Shown here piece after piece: positions 25,933-33,564 of a stretch of 64,000 nucleotides of DNA. Source of the stretch: Thiothrix winogradskyi (GTDB lineage: Bacteria > Pseudomonadota > Gammaproteobacteria > Thiotrichales > Thiotrichaceae); NCBI RefSeq assembly GCF_021650935.1, contig NZ_CP091244.1, forward strand, positions 1,674,001 through 1,738,000. The letters are read 5' to 3'. The translations under genes were made by a program, and so were the position numbers. The notes below the pieces were generated by a model that worked only from the letters and a program-made list of their open reading frames with translations, was not told where the DNA came from and searched no databases. Numbering within the stretch: the first letter of the stretch is position 1; each line of letters opens with the position of its first letter.

Positions 25933-26315
25933 GCGTCAGCATCCTTTGCGAGGATTTCATCTTCCTCGATCGTGCCGTAAGCCTCCTTAATGCGGATAAC
26001 CAAGGCTAAGCCCAATGCGGTGGTGGCAATGCCGACCACAATCGCGGTTAAGATCAACACATGCGGCAAGGGGTTGGAATACACCACCGGATTAGCGGCT
26101 TGTTCGGCGGTTTGGGTCACGACAATCGGCGCAGTACCGCCAATGATTTTGCCCATCGAAATATAGAGGATAAAAACAGCGGTCTGGAAAATATTCAGCC
26201 CGACGATTTTCTTGATCAGATTGTCACTGGCGATGACCGCATAAAAGCCGGTCATCATCAGGAAAATTACCACCCAATAATTGTAATGCCCCAAAAACTG
26301 GTCAAACAGATTCAT
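25929..26315 (-). CDS. mrpC: Mrp antiporter subunit C (NuoK-like)
   Basis: 128 residues, three predicted helices, as is usual for MrpC/MnhC. The NuoK-like pattern includes IKKIVGLNIFQTAVFILYISMG and the third helix PHVLILTAIVVGIATTALGLALVIRI, followed by an acidic tail. It overlaps neighbours on both sides by 4 bases. Confidence 0.85.
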   Translation of the reverse strand: MNLFDQFLGHYNYWVVIFLMMTGFYAVIASDNLIKKIVGLNIFQTAVFILYISMGKIIGGTAPIVVTQTAEQAANPVVYSNPLPHVLILTAIVVGIATTALGLALVIRIKEAYGTIEEDEILAKDADA

Positions 26316-27292
26316 GTCTGGTTATCCTCCTGTGCTGCATTGTCTGCGTTACCGCGTCCGCCGAAAGCAAAAAAAAGCAGCATCATCACCGCCGCAACCG
26401 TCAAGCCAACCCCGAATTCAATGATAATAATGCCCATGTGTTGCCCGTGTACCGGGTCATGCGCCAATACGTTGTAATCGAGGAATTTGCCGCCTTTCAG
26501 TAACGCCACCACGCCAACCCCGCCATAAATCAGCACGCCCAACGCCGCCAGCGGGCGCAGTAACCAAGGGGGAGCCAAGGCACGGGCAGATTCCATCCCG
26601 AATGCCAGCCCGTAAAGGATAACACCCGCTGCAAAAATCACCCCCGCCTGAAAGCCACCACCGGGGCCATATTCACCGTGGAATTGCACATACAGCGCGA
26701 ATAGCAGCACAAATGGAATGAGCGGTTTAACCGCCACCTGCAAAATCGGGCGCGGCGGTTTGCAGCCGGTATCCTGCGGCGGGCTAAACACGTATTTCCG
26801 CCCCACACCGAGTAATGCCAGCACGCCCACCAATGCGGTGAAAACTACTGTCACTTCCCCCATCGTGTCGTAGCCGCGATAGCTTGCCAGCACCGATGTC
26901 ACCATATTGGGAAGGCCGACCTCCTTGGGCGATTCCTCGATGAAACGCGGCGCAACGTGTTGATGGATGGGGTCATCTGGGCTACCAAACGGCGGCATAT
27001 CCCACGTTCCCCACACCAGCATTGCGCCTGTTACCGTCACCACCAACAGCGGCAATAACGGGTTGTGTTTTGAACGCTGTTTGCGTTGCCGAGTAATTGC
27101 CAGCGTCGATAACATGAGGATGGTGGAAACGCCCGCCCCTACGGCAGCTTCGGTGAATGCTACATCCACCGCATCCAACGCCACAAAGATGCTGGCAGAT
27201 AAGAGGCTGAAAATGCCGAACAGCATAATAATCGCGAACAAACTGTGCAGGCGCACTACCGTTACCGCCGTGATAGCTAACATTGCCAGCAA
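26312..27292 (-). CDS. mrpB: Fused DUF4040 (MrpA C-terminal) and MrpB subunit
   Basis: A 326-residue protein. Residues 1-75 form a DUF4040 domain (AVDVAFTEAAVGAGVSTILML), which in canonical Mrp is part of the MrpA C-terminus. Residues 130-150 carry the GYDTMGEVTVVFTALVG motif, and the final 110 residues are MnhB-like (YVQFHGEYGPGGGFQAGVIFA). The NuoL-like N-terminal half of MrpA is missing from this gene. So the operon has an MrpA-tail/MrpB fusion plus stand-alone antiporter subunits. Confidence 0.85.
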   Translation of the reverse strand: MLAMLAITAVTVVRLHSLFAIIMLFGIFSLLSASIFVALDAVDVAFTEAAVGAGVSTILMLSTLAITRQRKQRSKHNPLLPLLVVTVTGAMLVWGTWDMPPFGSPDDPIHQHVAPRFIEESPKEVGLPNMVTSVLASYRGYDTMGEVTVVFTALVGVLALLGVGRKYVFSPPQDTGCKPPRPILQVAVKPLIPFVLLFALYVQFHGEYGPGGGFQAGVIFAAGVILYGLAFGMESARALAPPWLLRPLAALGVLIYGGVGVVALLKGGKFLDYNVLAHDPVHGQHMGIIIIEFGVGLTVAAVMMLLFFAFGGRGNADNAAQEDNQT

Positions 27293-27303
27293 GGCTATAT
27301 CAA

Positions 27304-27645
27304 TTAGGAATTCGATGACTCAGCCCTCCCGGTTGTCGCTTGCTTGCCCAATAGCGGTTGTAAATTGCCCAAATGTGCCGAACGTACCAGCGCATGGCTC
27401 GCTACCGGGCCGGTGTACCACAATAACAGCAGGACTAAACCGAGCTTTACCGAAATCAGGGTGAAACCTGCCTGTAATACCAAGCCCGCAATAATGCATA
27501 AAGCACTTAAGGTATCGGTCACGCTTGCCGCGTGTACCCGTGTATAAAAATCCGGGAAGCGGTATAAACCCAGTACACCACTGAAACCAAGGAAGACACC
27601 GCCCATTAATAAAACCCAGCTCAGGGCATTAATTAACACATCCAT
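27304..27645 (-). CDS. mrpG: Mrp antiporter subunit G
   Basis: A 113-residue protein with three helices and the MnhG signature GLYRFPDFYTRVHAASVTDTL. Its start shares a base with the mrpF stop, and 11 bases lie between its stop and the next gene. MrpG is an essential small subunit of the antiporter in characterised systems. Confidence 0.88.
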   Translation of the reverse strand: MDVLINALSWVLLMGGVFLGFSGVLGLYRFPDFYTRVHAASVTDTLSALCIIAGLVLQAGFTLISVKLGLVLLLLWYTGPVASHALVRSAHLGNLQPLLGKQATTGRAESSNS

Positions 27646-27920
27646 TAATGTTCATCCTCCACATTACCACCGTGCGTGGTTTGCACAAAACGCAACACCG
27701 CAATTAAACCCACGAAATTGATCAGGGCGTAAACCAAAGCAATATCCATAAAGTCGGGTCTACCAGTCAGGAAACCGTACACAGCAATGAGTAACACCGT
27801 TTTAGTGCCGAACATATTGACTGCCAGAATCCGGTCATACACCGTGCGGCTCATAATTGCGAACAATAAGGCAAGAATCATCACCACCAGAATGGCAATG
27901 GCTGCGGCGGCAAACATCAT
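27645..27920 (-). CDS. mrpF: Mrp antiporter subunit F
   Basis: 91 residues, three helices, with the MnhF/PhaF pattern RTVYDRILAVNMFGTKTVLLIAVYG and the conserved Asp. It overlaps mrpE by 4 bases. Gene order E-F-G matches known Mrp operons. Confidence 0.88.
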   Translation of the reverse strand: MMFAAAAIAILVVMILALLFAIMSRTVYDRILAVNMFGTKTVLLIAVYGFLTGRPDFMDIALVYALINFVGLIAVLRFVQTTHGGNVEDEH

Positions 27921-28402
27921 GCGGTTTTCCCCTCCAAAGCAGTGACACGGCGATCCATTTCACCTTGCTCAAGGTCACGGATGCTGTCGGAATGCAGGGC
28001 GTGTACCAATACCTTGTCACCATCCACTCGCACCGCAATCGTGCCGGGGGTCAGGGTAATGGAATTGGCGTAAATGGTGCGCCCAACGCGGCTTTGCTGG
28101 CTCATGGGTAAGACGCTTTGCGCCGGGTCAATCGGATAACGGCTGGGTAGCCAAATGCGTTTAAGGACATCGGCATTGGATTTGACCACTTCCCATACTA
28201 GCCAAGGCCAGTAACGCGGCAAATTAGCCAACACCCGCATGAAAGAATGGAAGGGGTAATGCTTTTCGATACGCCAGCTCAGCCAAGCCACTAAGGCAGT
28301 TGAAACTACGCCCAATCCCAGTAGTAAGGAGTTATCCCAAAAGCCGGACATTAATAGCCAGAAGATAGAGAGAGCGATGGAAAGTAACACAATGTATGGC
28401 AT
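27917..28402 (-). CDS. mrpE: Mrp antiporter subunit E
   Basis: A 161-residue protein and first gene of the nine-gene operon. Two N-terminal helices precede the MnhE-type soluble part, with ANSITLTPGTIAVRVDGDKVLVHALHSDS near the C-terminus. The 168-bp region upstream separates it from the symporter gene and should hold the operon promoter, though I see no convincing box. Confidence 0.87.
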   Translation of the reverse strand: MPYIVLLSIALSIFWLLMSGFWDNSLLLGLGVVSTALVAWLSWRIEKHYPFHSFMRVLANLPRYWPWLVWEVVKSNADVLKRIWLPSRYPIDPAQSVLPMSQQSRVGRTIYANSITLTPGTIAVRVDGDKVLVHALHSDSIRDLEQGEMDRRVTALEGKTA

Positions 28403-28521
28403 TCGACTATCCCTTGGCTTCGGTTACTGCACTTGCGTAAAACCCTACTTTTTATCACAAGTATACCGGTTAGGGTAGAACCCTCTGGGAATAGTTTGGC
28501 TTATTACCGTTGATTAACCAT

Positions 28522-28546
28522 AAAAAAAGGCTCCCGAAGGAGCCTT
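28522..28546 (-). terminator. Rho-independent terminator of the symporter operon
   Basis: AAGGCTCC and GGAGCCTT form an 8-bp stem around a 4-base loop (TTCG on the minus strand), followed on the minus strand by seven T. It begins 25 bases after the symporter stop. Confidence 0.9.
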
Positions 28547-28570
28547 TCTTCAAACCGAGTGGAGATCGGT

Positions 28571-30436
28571 TTAGTGACCAGTCGCCGCGCCTGCACCACG
28601 AGGGATACGCACGTCTTCGACCAAGTGTTGGATGTGCTCTGGTGGCGGTGGCGTTACGCGGGAAACCGCAAACGCAACTGCAAAGTTCACCATTGCACCG
28701 ACAGTACCAAACGCTTCAGGGGAGATGCCGAACAGCCAGTTTTCTGGTTTGCTCGCAGCCATTTCAGTACCCTTAATGAAGAACCAGCCTTTGAACCAGA
28801 AGATGTAGATAACGGTAACGAGAAGACCCGCAATCATACCCGCTACTGCACCTTGAGTGTTCATACGCTTAGAGAAGATACCCATCATCAACACAGGGAA
28901 GATGGTAGCAGCCGCCAAACCGAACGCCAAAGCCACTACCTCCGCCGCGAAGCCCGGTGGGTTGAGACCCATCCAACCTGCGATGACGATAGCAAATGCC
29001 ATGGCAATACGAGAAGCCAACAGTTCATTCTTCTCAGAAATATCCGGCTTAATAATACTCTTAATCAAGTCATGGGAAATCGCTGAAGAGATCGCCAGCA
29101 ACAAACCAGCCGCCGTAGACAGTGCTGCTGCGATTGCACCCGCTGCTACCAAGGCGATAACCCAGTTAGGCAGTTTGGCAATTTCAGGGTTGGCAAGAAC
29201 CATGATGTCGCGGTCAACTTTGGTGATTTCGTTACCGTTCCAACCAAATTTGCCCCACTTCTCATCGTGCTTAGCTTTCACTTCATCCAGTTTCTTCTGA
29301 GCCGCCGCTACATCACCGCCGTCTTTCTGAGCTTTAGCCAGTGCTGCTGTTGCATCAGACAAGCCGCCGTCGTTGTAGTACTGGATTTTGCCATCGCCGT
29401 TTTTGTCAGCCATTTCCAAAAGCTTGGTTTTTTCCCAAGTTTTCATCCAGTCTGGGCGGTCAGCAAACGCCAAGTTGCCATCCGGGGAGCCAACTTCACC
29501 GGTTTGTACGGTGTTCATCAGGTTCAGACGTGCCATAGCACCTACCGCAGGTGCTGTGGTGTACAGAGCCGCGATGAAGATCAATGCCCAACCAGCAGAA
29601 ATACGTGCATCAGAGACTTTTGCTACGGTGAAGAAACGGATGATAACGTGAGGCAGACCCGCAGTACCGATCATCAGGGTCATGGTGAGCATGAACAGGT
29701 TGATGGTGCTGCCTTGCTGGATAGTGTAAGCCTTGAAGCCGAGGTCAGTGACGACCTGATCCAGTTTGTCTAACAGGTAAACGCCGTCAGCCATTTCTGA
29801 ACCCAAGCCCAATTGCGGGATAGGGTTGCCAGTCAAGTTGAAGGAAATGAATGCCGCAGGAACCGTGTAAGCCATGATCAGAACCACATACTGTGCGATC
29901 TGGGTATAAGTGATACCTTTCATACCGCCCAATACGGCGTAAACGAAGACGATACCCATACCGAAATACAGACCGACATCAACCGATACTTCCAAGAAGC
30001 GCGAGAAGGTAACGCCTACACCACGCATCTGACCGATTACATAAGTAACGGAGATGATGATCAAGCAGATAACACCCACGACACGTGCAGTTTGTGAGTA
30101 ATAACGGTCGCCGATGAATTCGGGAACGGTAAACTTGCCAAACTTACGCAGGTAAGGAGCCAGCAACATCGCCATCAATACGTAGCCGCCCGTCCAGCCC
30201 ATCAGGTACGCGGAGTTGTCATAGCCACCGAAAGCGAGCAAACCTGCCATGGAGATGAAAGATGCCGCAGACATCCAGTCCGCCGCAGTAGCCATACCGT
30301 TTTGGATAGGGCCGATGCCGCCACCCGCTACGTAGAATTCACTGGTAGAACCAGCACGCGCCCAGAACGCAATACCGAAGTACAGCGCGAAGCTTAGACC
30401 GACAGCAATATAAGTCCAGATTTGAAGTTCTGACAT
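28571..30436 (-). CDS. Sodium:solute symporter, acetate-permease type (VC_2705 subfamily)
   Basis: A 621-residue SSS-family transporter, the large subunit of a two-component symporter. The family region EFYVAGGGIGPIQNGMATAADWMSAASF lies near residue 33, with many helices after it. A soluble insertion near residues 335-410 carries an EF-hand-like loop (DKNGDGKIQYYN, residues 344-355) and a helical stretch rich in Ala, Lys and Asp. The start has GGGAG 7 bases upstream. The DUF4212 small subunit lies 11 bases upstream. Acetate or a related short acid is the likely cargo from family membership; a pyruvate or propionate role is possible. Confidence 0.85.
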   Translation of the reverse strand: MSELQIWTYIAVGLSFALYFGIAFWARAGSTSEFYVAGGGIGPIQNGMATAADWMSAASFISMAGLLAFGGYDNSAYLMGWTGGYVLMAMLLAPYLRKFGKFTVPEFIGDRYYSQTARVVGVICLIIISVTYVIGQMRGVGVTFSRFLEVSVDVGLYFGMGIVFVYAVLGGMKGITYTQIAQYVVLIMAYTVPAAFISFNLTGNPIPQLGLGSEMADGVYLLDKLDQVVTDLGFKAYTIQQGSTINLFMLTMTLMIGTAGLPHVIIRFFTVAKVSDARISAGWALIFIAALYTTAPAVGAMARLNLMNTVQTGEVGSPDGNLAFADRPDWMKTWEKTKLLEMADKNGDGKIQYYNDGGLSDATAALAKAQKDGGDVAAAQKKLDEVKAKHDEKWGKFGWNGNEITKVDRDIMVLANPEIAKLPNWVIALVAAGAIAAALSTAAGLLLAISSAISHDLIKSIIKPDISEKNELLASRIAMAFAIVIAGWMGLNPPGFAAEVVALAFGLAAATIFPVLMMGIFSKRMNTQGAVAGMIAGLLVTVIYIFWFKGWFFIKGTEMAASKPENWLFGISPEAFGTVGAMVNFAVAFAVSRVTPPPPEHIQHLVEDVRIPRGAGAATGH

Positions 30437-30447
30437 ATGATTCTCCC

Positions 30448-30702
30448 TTATTCGTGAACGTCAAAATGGCGATCGATCTGTCCCATGCGCCATGCATAGA
30501 AGAAAATCAAGACCACAAACACGTAAATTGAACCTTGCTGGGCGAACCAGAAGCCAAGTTTATAACCGCCGAGCTGGATGGCATTCAGTGGTTCAACCAA
30601 CAAAATCCCAAAACCAAACGACACGATGAACCAGATGACAAGGCACATACTAAGCAAGCGAACATTCGCTGCCCAATATGCCTGTGCAGATTTATCCAAC
30701 AT
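30448..30702 (-). CDS. DUF4212 symporter small subunit
   Basis: 84 residues from MLDKSAQAYW, where GGAGGAG lies 8 bases upstream; an earlier in-frame ATG lacks such a site. Two helices (LLSMCLVIWFIVSFGFGILLV and QGSIYVFVVLIFFYAWRMG) fit the small-subunit family that always accompanies VC_2705-type SSS transporters. It is first in the operon. The long upstream gap is shared with ntrB. Confidence 0.85.
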   Translation of the reverse strand: MLDKSAQAYWAANVRLLSMCLVIWFIVSFGFGILLVEPLNAIQLGGYKLGFWFAQQGSIYVFVVLIFFYAWRMGQIDRHFDVHE

Positions 30703-30946
30703 ATATAAGACTCCTCCGTTGTTGTACAAACGCCATGAGTTTAACGTGAATGCAAATCATCAAGCAATCACCAAAACAAACATTTTTAGGGATTGCACAA
30801 CATTTTGTAGATTCTTGTGCCGTGTTTTGCGGCATAAAAGGCGTGTTTTAGGGGTATGCTCTTGAGAATTGTCGACAATCTTGAATTGGTGCTGATAATA
30901 ATGTGTTGGCAATGCTATGTCGCGTTTATGCCTAGTAACCAGTATC

Positions 30947-30988
30947 CCACCGATTTGGTGCATATAATAAGTTGCACTGTTTTGGTGC
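30947..30988 (+). promoter_or_regulatory. Two NtrC-type enhancer boxes upstream of ntrBC
   Basis: Box 1, CCACCGATTTGGTGC (30947-30961), and box 2, GCACTGTTTTGGTGC (30974-30988), match the enteric NtrC consensus GCACYANNNTGGTGC at 13 and 14 of 15 positions. Their centres are 27 bp apart and lie about 134 and 107 bp before the predicted start of transcription, the range of the glnAp2 enhancers of enteric bacteria. The remaining bases of the 386-bp gap (30703-31088) are AT-rich with no other site I can support. Confidence 0.75.
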
Positions 30989-31061
30989 TTTACTTGTGGC
31001 TGTGATGGATGCTTAACGGTATGCTAATTGTACGATAATGAAAATTATGAGTAAATTTTTG

Positions 31062-31078
31062 TGGCACTGAATTTGCAT
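31062..31078 (+). promoter_or_regulatory. Sigma-54 promoter of ntrBC
   Basis: TGGCACTGAATTTGCAT matches TGGCAC-N5-TTGCW exactly, with 10 bases between the GG and GC elements. Transcription should start about 12 bases after the GC, at 31087-31088, which is at or one base before the ntrB ATG. No ribosome-binding site is possible there, so the transcript would be leaderless. Confidence 0.85.
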
Positions 31079-31088
31079 TGTTTTTGCT

Positions 31089-32159
31089 ATGAATAATACT
31101 AGCCTGAGAAAAAGTGATCTGCTGGACACCCTGACTTGCGCCATTGTGGTGCTGGATACAGGGCTTGCGGTTGTTTACATGAATCAATCGGCTGAAATGC
31201 TGTTTGGTCAAAGTCAGCAACGGGCGTTAGGAATGCCTGTTGCATCATTATTGCGCAGCCGGGAAGTGTTGGATCATTTGGAACTTGCCCTGAGCCTGAG
31301 TGACCCGCAATCCATCCGTGAGTGCCAGATTGAATTGGCTAGTAATGAAGCGATTACCATTGATTGCGTGATCACCCCGATTAGCTTGCGCGACTGGAAT
31401 AATCACTTATTGTTGGAAGTTCACCGCATTGACCGCAAGTTGCGTATCGTGCGGGAGGAGCAAGTCATCCATCAACAGCAGGCGGTGCATGAATTGGTGC
31501 GCGGGATAGCGCACGAAATCAAAAATCCGCTCGGTGGTTTGCGTGGCGCGGCGCAATTGTTGGAAAGTGAGCTGGAAAACCCTGAACTCAAAGAATACAC
31601 CCAGATCATTATTTCCGAAGCAGATCGCCTCAAGCATTTGGTGGACGGCATGTTAGGCCCTAGCCGTTTGCCGCATACTGAAAGCGTCAACATCCACGAA
31701 GTGTTGGAACACGTCCGGCATTTGGTGGGGGCGGAAGTCTCTGCTGATGTGCAATTCGTGCGTGATTACGACCCCAGTTTGCCGGAATTTCAGGGCGACC
31801 GTAACCAATTGGTTCAGGTGGTGCTGAATATCGTCAATAACGCCACCCGTGCGTTGGCGGGTAGTGGCTTGATTTTATTGCGTACCCGCATTTTGCGGCA
31901 ATTCACCATCCAGCAAATGCGTTATCGCCACGTGATGAAAGTTGATATTTGCGACAATGGTCCCGGTGTGCCGGAGCATTTGCAGGATAAATTGTTCCTG
32001 CCAATGGTGAGTGGGCATCCTGAGGGCAGTGGTTTGGGGTTGGCAATTGCACAGACATTAATGCGCCGTCATAAGGGCTTGATTCATTGCGAATCTGTTC
32101 CCGGAAATACGTGTTTTTCGATTTTGATTCCGCTGGAGGAAGACCATGCCACCTATTGA
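31089..32159 (+). CDS. ntrB: Nitrogen regulation sensor kinase NtrB
   Basis: A 356-residue cytoplasmic kinase without membrane helices. A PAS domain covers residues 10-115 (NQSAEMLFGQSQ); the phospho-acceptor motif is RGIAHEIKNPLGGLRGAAQLL with His142; the ATPase part has the N box NIVNNATRAL, the G1 box DNGPGVP and the G2 box GSGLGLAI. It phosphorylates NtrC when nitrogen is low, under control of PII. The start is fixed by the PAS N-terminus. It overlaps ntrC by 14 bases. The sigma-54 promoter and NtrC boxes upstream imply autoactivation. Confidence 0.93.
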   Translation: MNNTSLRKSDLLDTLTCAIVVLDTGLAVVYMNQSAEMLFGQSQQRALGMPVASLLRSREVLDHLELALSLSDPQSIRECQIELASNEAITIDCVITPISLRDWNNHLLLEVHRIDRKLRIVREEQVIHQQQAVHELVRGIAHEIKNPLGGLRGAAQLLESELENPELKEYTQIIISEADRLKHLVDGMLGPSRLPHTESVNIHEVLEHVRHLVGAEVSADVQFVRDYDPSLPEFQGDRNQLVQVVLNIVNNATRALAGSGLILLRTRILRQFTIQQMRYRHVMKVDICDNGPGVPEHLQDKLFLPMVSGHPEGSGLGLAIAQTLMRRHKGLIHCESVPGNTCFSILIPLEEDHATY

Positions 32160-33564
32160 AAATGTCTGGATTGCTGATGATGACCGCTCGATCCGCTGGG
32201 TATTGGAGCGCACCCTGCAAAAAGCAGGCATTGAAGCCCGCAGCTTCGAGACTGCCGATCAGGTGCTGGTTGCTTTGCGCACTGAACAACCGGATGCGCT
32301 GATCACCGATATTCGGATGCCAGGCACAGATGGTCTGATCTTATTGGAACGGATGCAGCGCGAACACCCGATGATTCCCGTGATCATTATGACCGCGCAC
32401 TCTGATCTCGAAAGCGCCGTCTCGGCGTATCAAGGTGGTGCCTTTGAATACCTGCCCAAGCCGTTTGACGTGAATGATGCGCTGGAATTGGTACGGCGTG
32501 CCTGCAAAATGCGCCGTGAACGTGAGGGCGAAAAAGCGGCTGACCCCTCGATGGAGTTGCTGGGTGGGCGCGATATTATCGGTCATGCTCCGGCGATGCA
32601 GGAGGTGTTCCGGGCAATTGGACGGCTTTCCAAATCCAGCATTACCGCGTTGATCACGGGCGAGTCTGGCACGGGTAAGGAATTGGTTGCCAAAGCCTTG
32701 CATACCCACAGCCCGCGTTCCACCAAGCCGTTTATTGCGCTGAATACGGCAGCGATTCCCCGCGAGTTGCTGGAGTCAGAATTGTTTGGGCACGAAAAAG
32801 GTGCATTCACGGGTGCTTATGCACAACGTAAGGGACGTTTCGAGCAAGCTGACGGCGGTGCACTGTTTTTGGACGAAATCGGCGATATGCCCGCCGAATT
32901 GCAAACCCGTTTGCTGCGTGTTTTGGCAGAAGGCACATTCTACCGCGTCGGTGGGCATACCCCGGTGAAAGTGGATGTGCGCATTATTGCGGCAACTCAC
33001 CAGCACTTAGAAGAGTTGGTGCATAAGGGGCAATTCCGCGAAGACTTGTTTCACCGTTTGAATGTGATCCGTATTCATAACCCGCCGTTGCGCGAACGCC
33101 GTGAAGATATTCCCTTGCTGCTTAATCATTTCTTACACCGTGCGGCGGAAGAGTTGCAGGTCGAGGTGAAAACCTTGTCAGGGCGTGTGACCGCGCATTT
33201 GCAAACCTTGCCTTGGCCGGGCAATGTACGCCAATTGGAAAATACCTGCCGCTGGTTGACGGTCATGGCATCCGGGCGCGAAATCGTGATGGACGATTTG
33301 CCAGCGGAGTTGCTGGAGGTGGACCCCGGTAAGACCGAAGTGCCGGATAATTGGGAAAAAGCCTTGGCGCATTTTGCCGATTACAAACTCAATAAAGGCG
33401 ATGTTAATTTACTGACGGAACTCAGCCCGATTTTCGAGCGTATTTTGTTGCAAGCGGCACTCAAGAAAACCGGCGGGCGCAAGATTGAAGCGGCGGATTT
33501 GTTGGGGTGGGGGCGCAATACCCTCACCCGCAAGCTCAAGGAATTGGAGGTTGAGGAGATTTAA
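32146..33564 (+). CDS. ntrC: Nitrogen response regulator NtrC
   Basis: 472 residues in three domains. The receiver has Asp55 in LITDIRMPGTDG; the sigma-54 AAA+ domain has the Walker A GESGTGKE near 172 and GAFTGA near 220, which contacts sigma-54; the C-terminal Fis-like HTH ends in LGWGRNTLTRKLKELE. GGAGG precedes the ATG by about 6 bases, inside ntrB. Likely targets in this window are its own operon and glnN. Its 3' end overlaps the convergent sulfatase-fold gene by 29 bases. Confidence 0.94.
   Translation: MPPIENVWIADDDRSIRWVLERTLQKAGIEARSFETADQVLVALRTEQPDALITDIRMPGTDGLILLERMQREHPMIPVIIMTAHSDLESAVSAYQGGAFEYLPKPFDVNDALELVRRACKMRREREGEKAADPSMELLGGRDIIGHAPAMQEVFRAIGRLSKSSITALITGESGTGKELVAKALHTHSPRSTKPFIALNTAAIPRELLESELFGHEKGAFTGAYAQRKGRFEQADGGALFLDEIGDMPAELQTRLLRVLAEGTFYRVGGHTPVKVDVRIIAATHQHLEELVHKGQFREDLFHRLNVIRIHNPPLRERREDIPLLLNHFLHRAAEELQVEVKTLSGRVTAHLQTLPWPGNVRQLENTCRWLTVMASGREIVMDDLPAELLEVDPGKTEVPDNWEKALAHFADYKLNKGDVNLLTELSPIFERILLQAALKKTGGRKIEAADLLGWGRNTLTRKLKELEVEEI

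Noticed and set aside
30703..30946. Sigma-54 promoter for the symporter operon on the minus strand
   Set aside because: No GCAA-N5-GTGCCA pattern (minus-strand -12/-24) with correct spacing was found between the NtrC boxes and the DUF4212 start.
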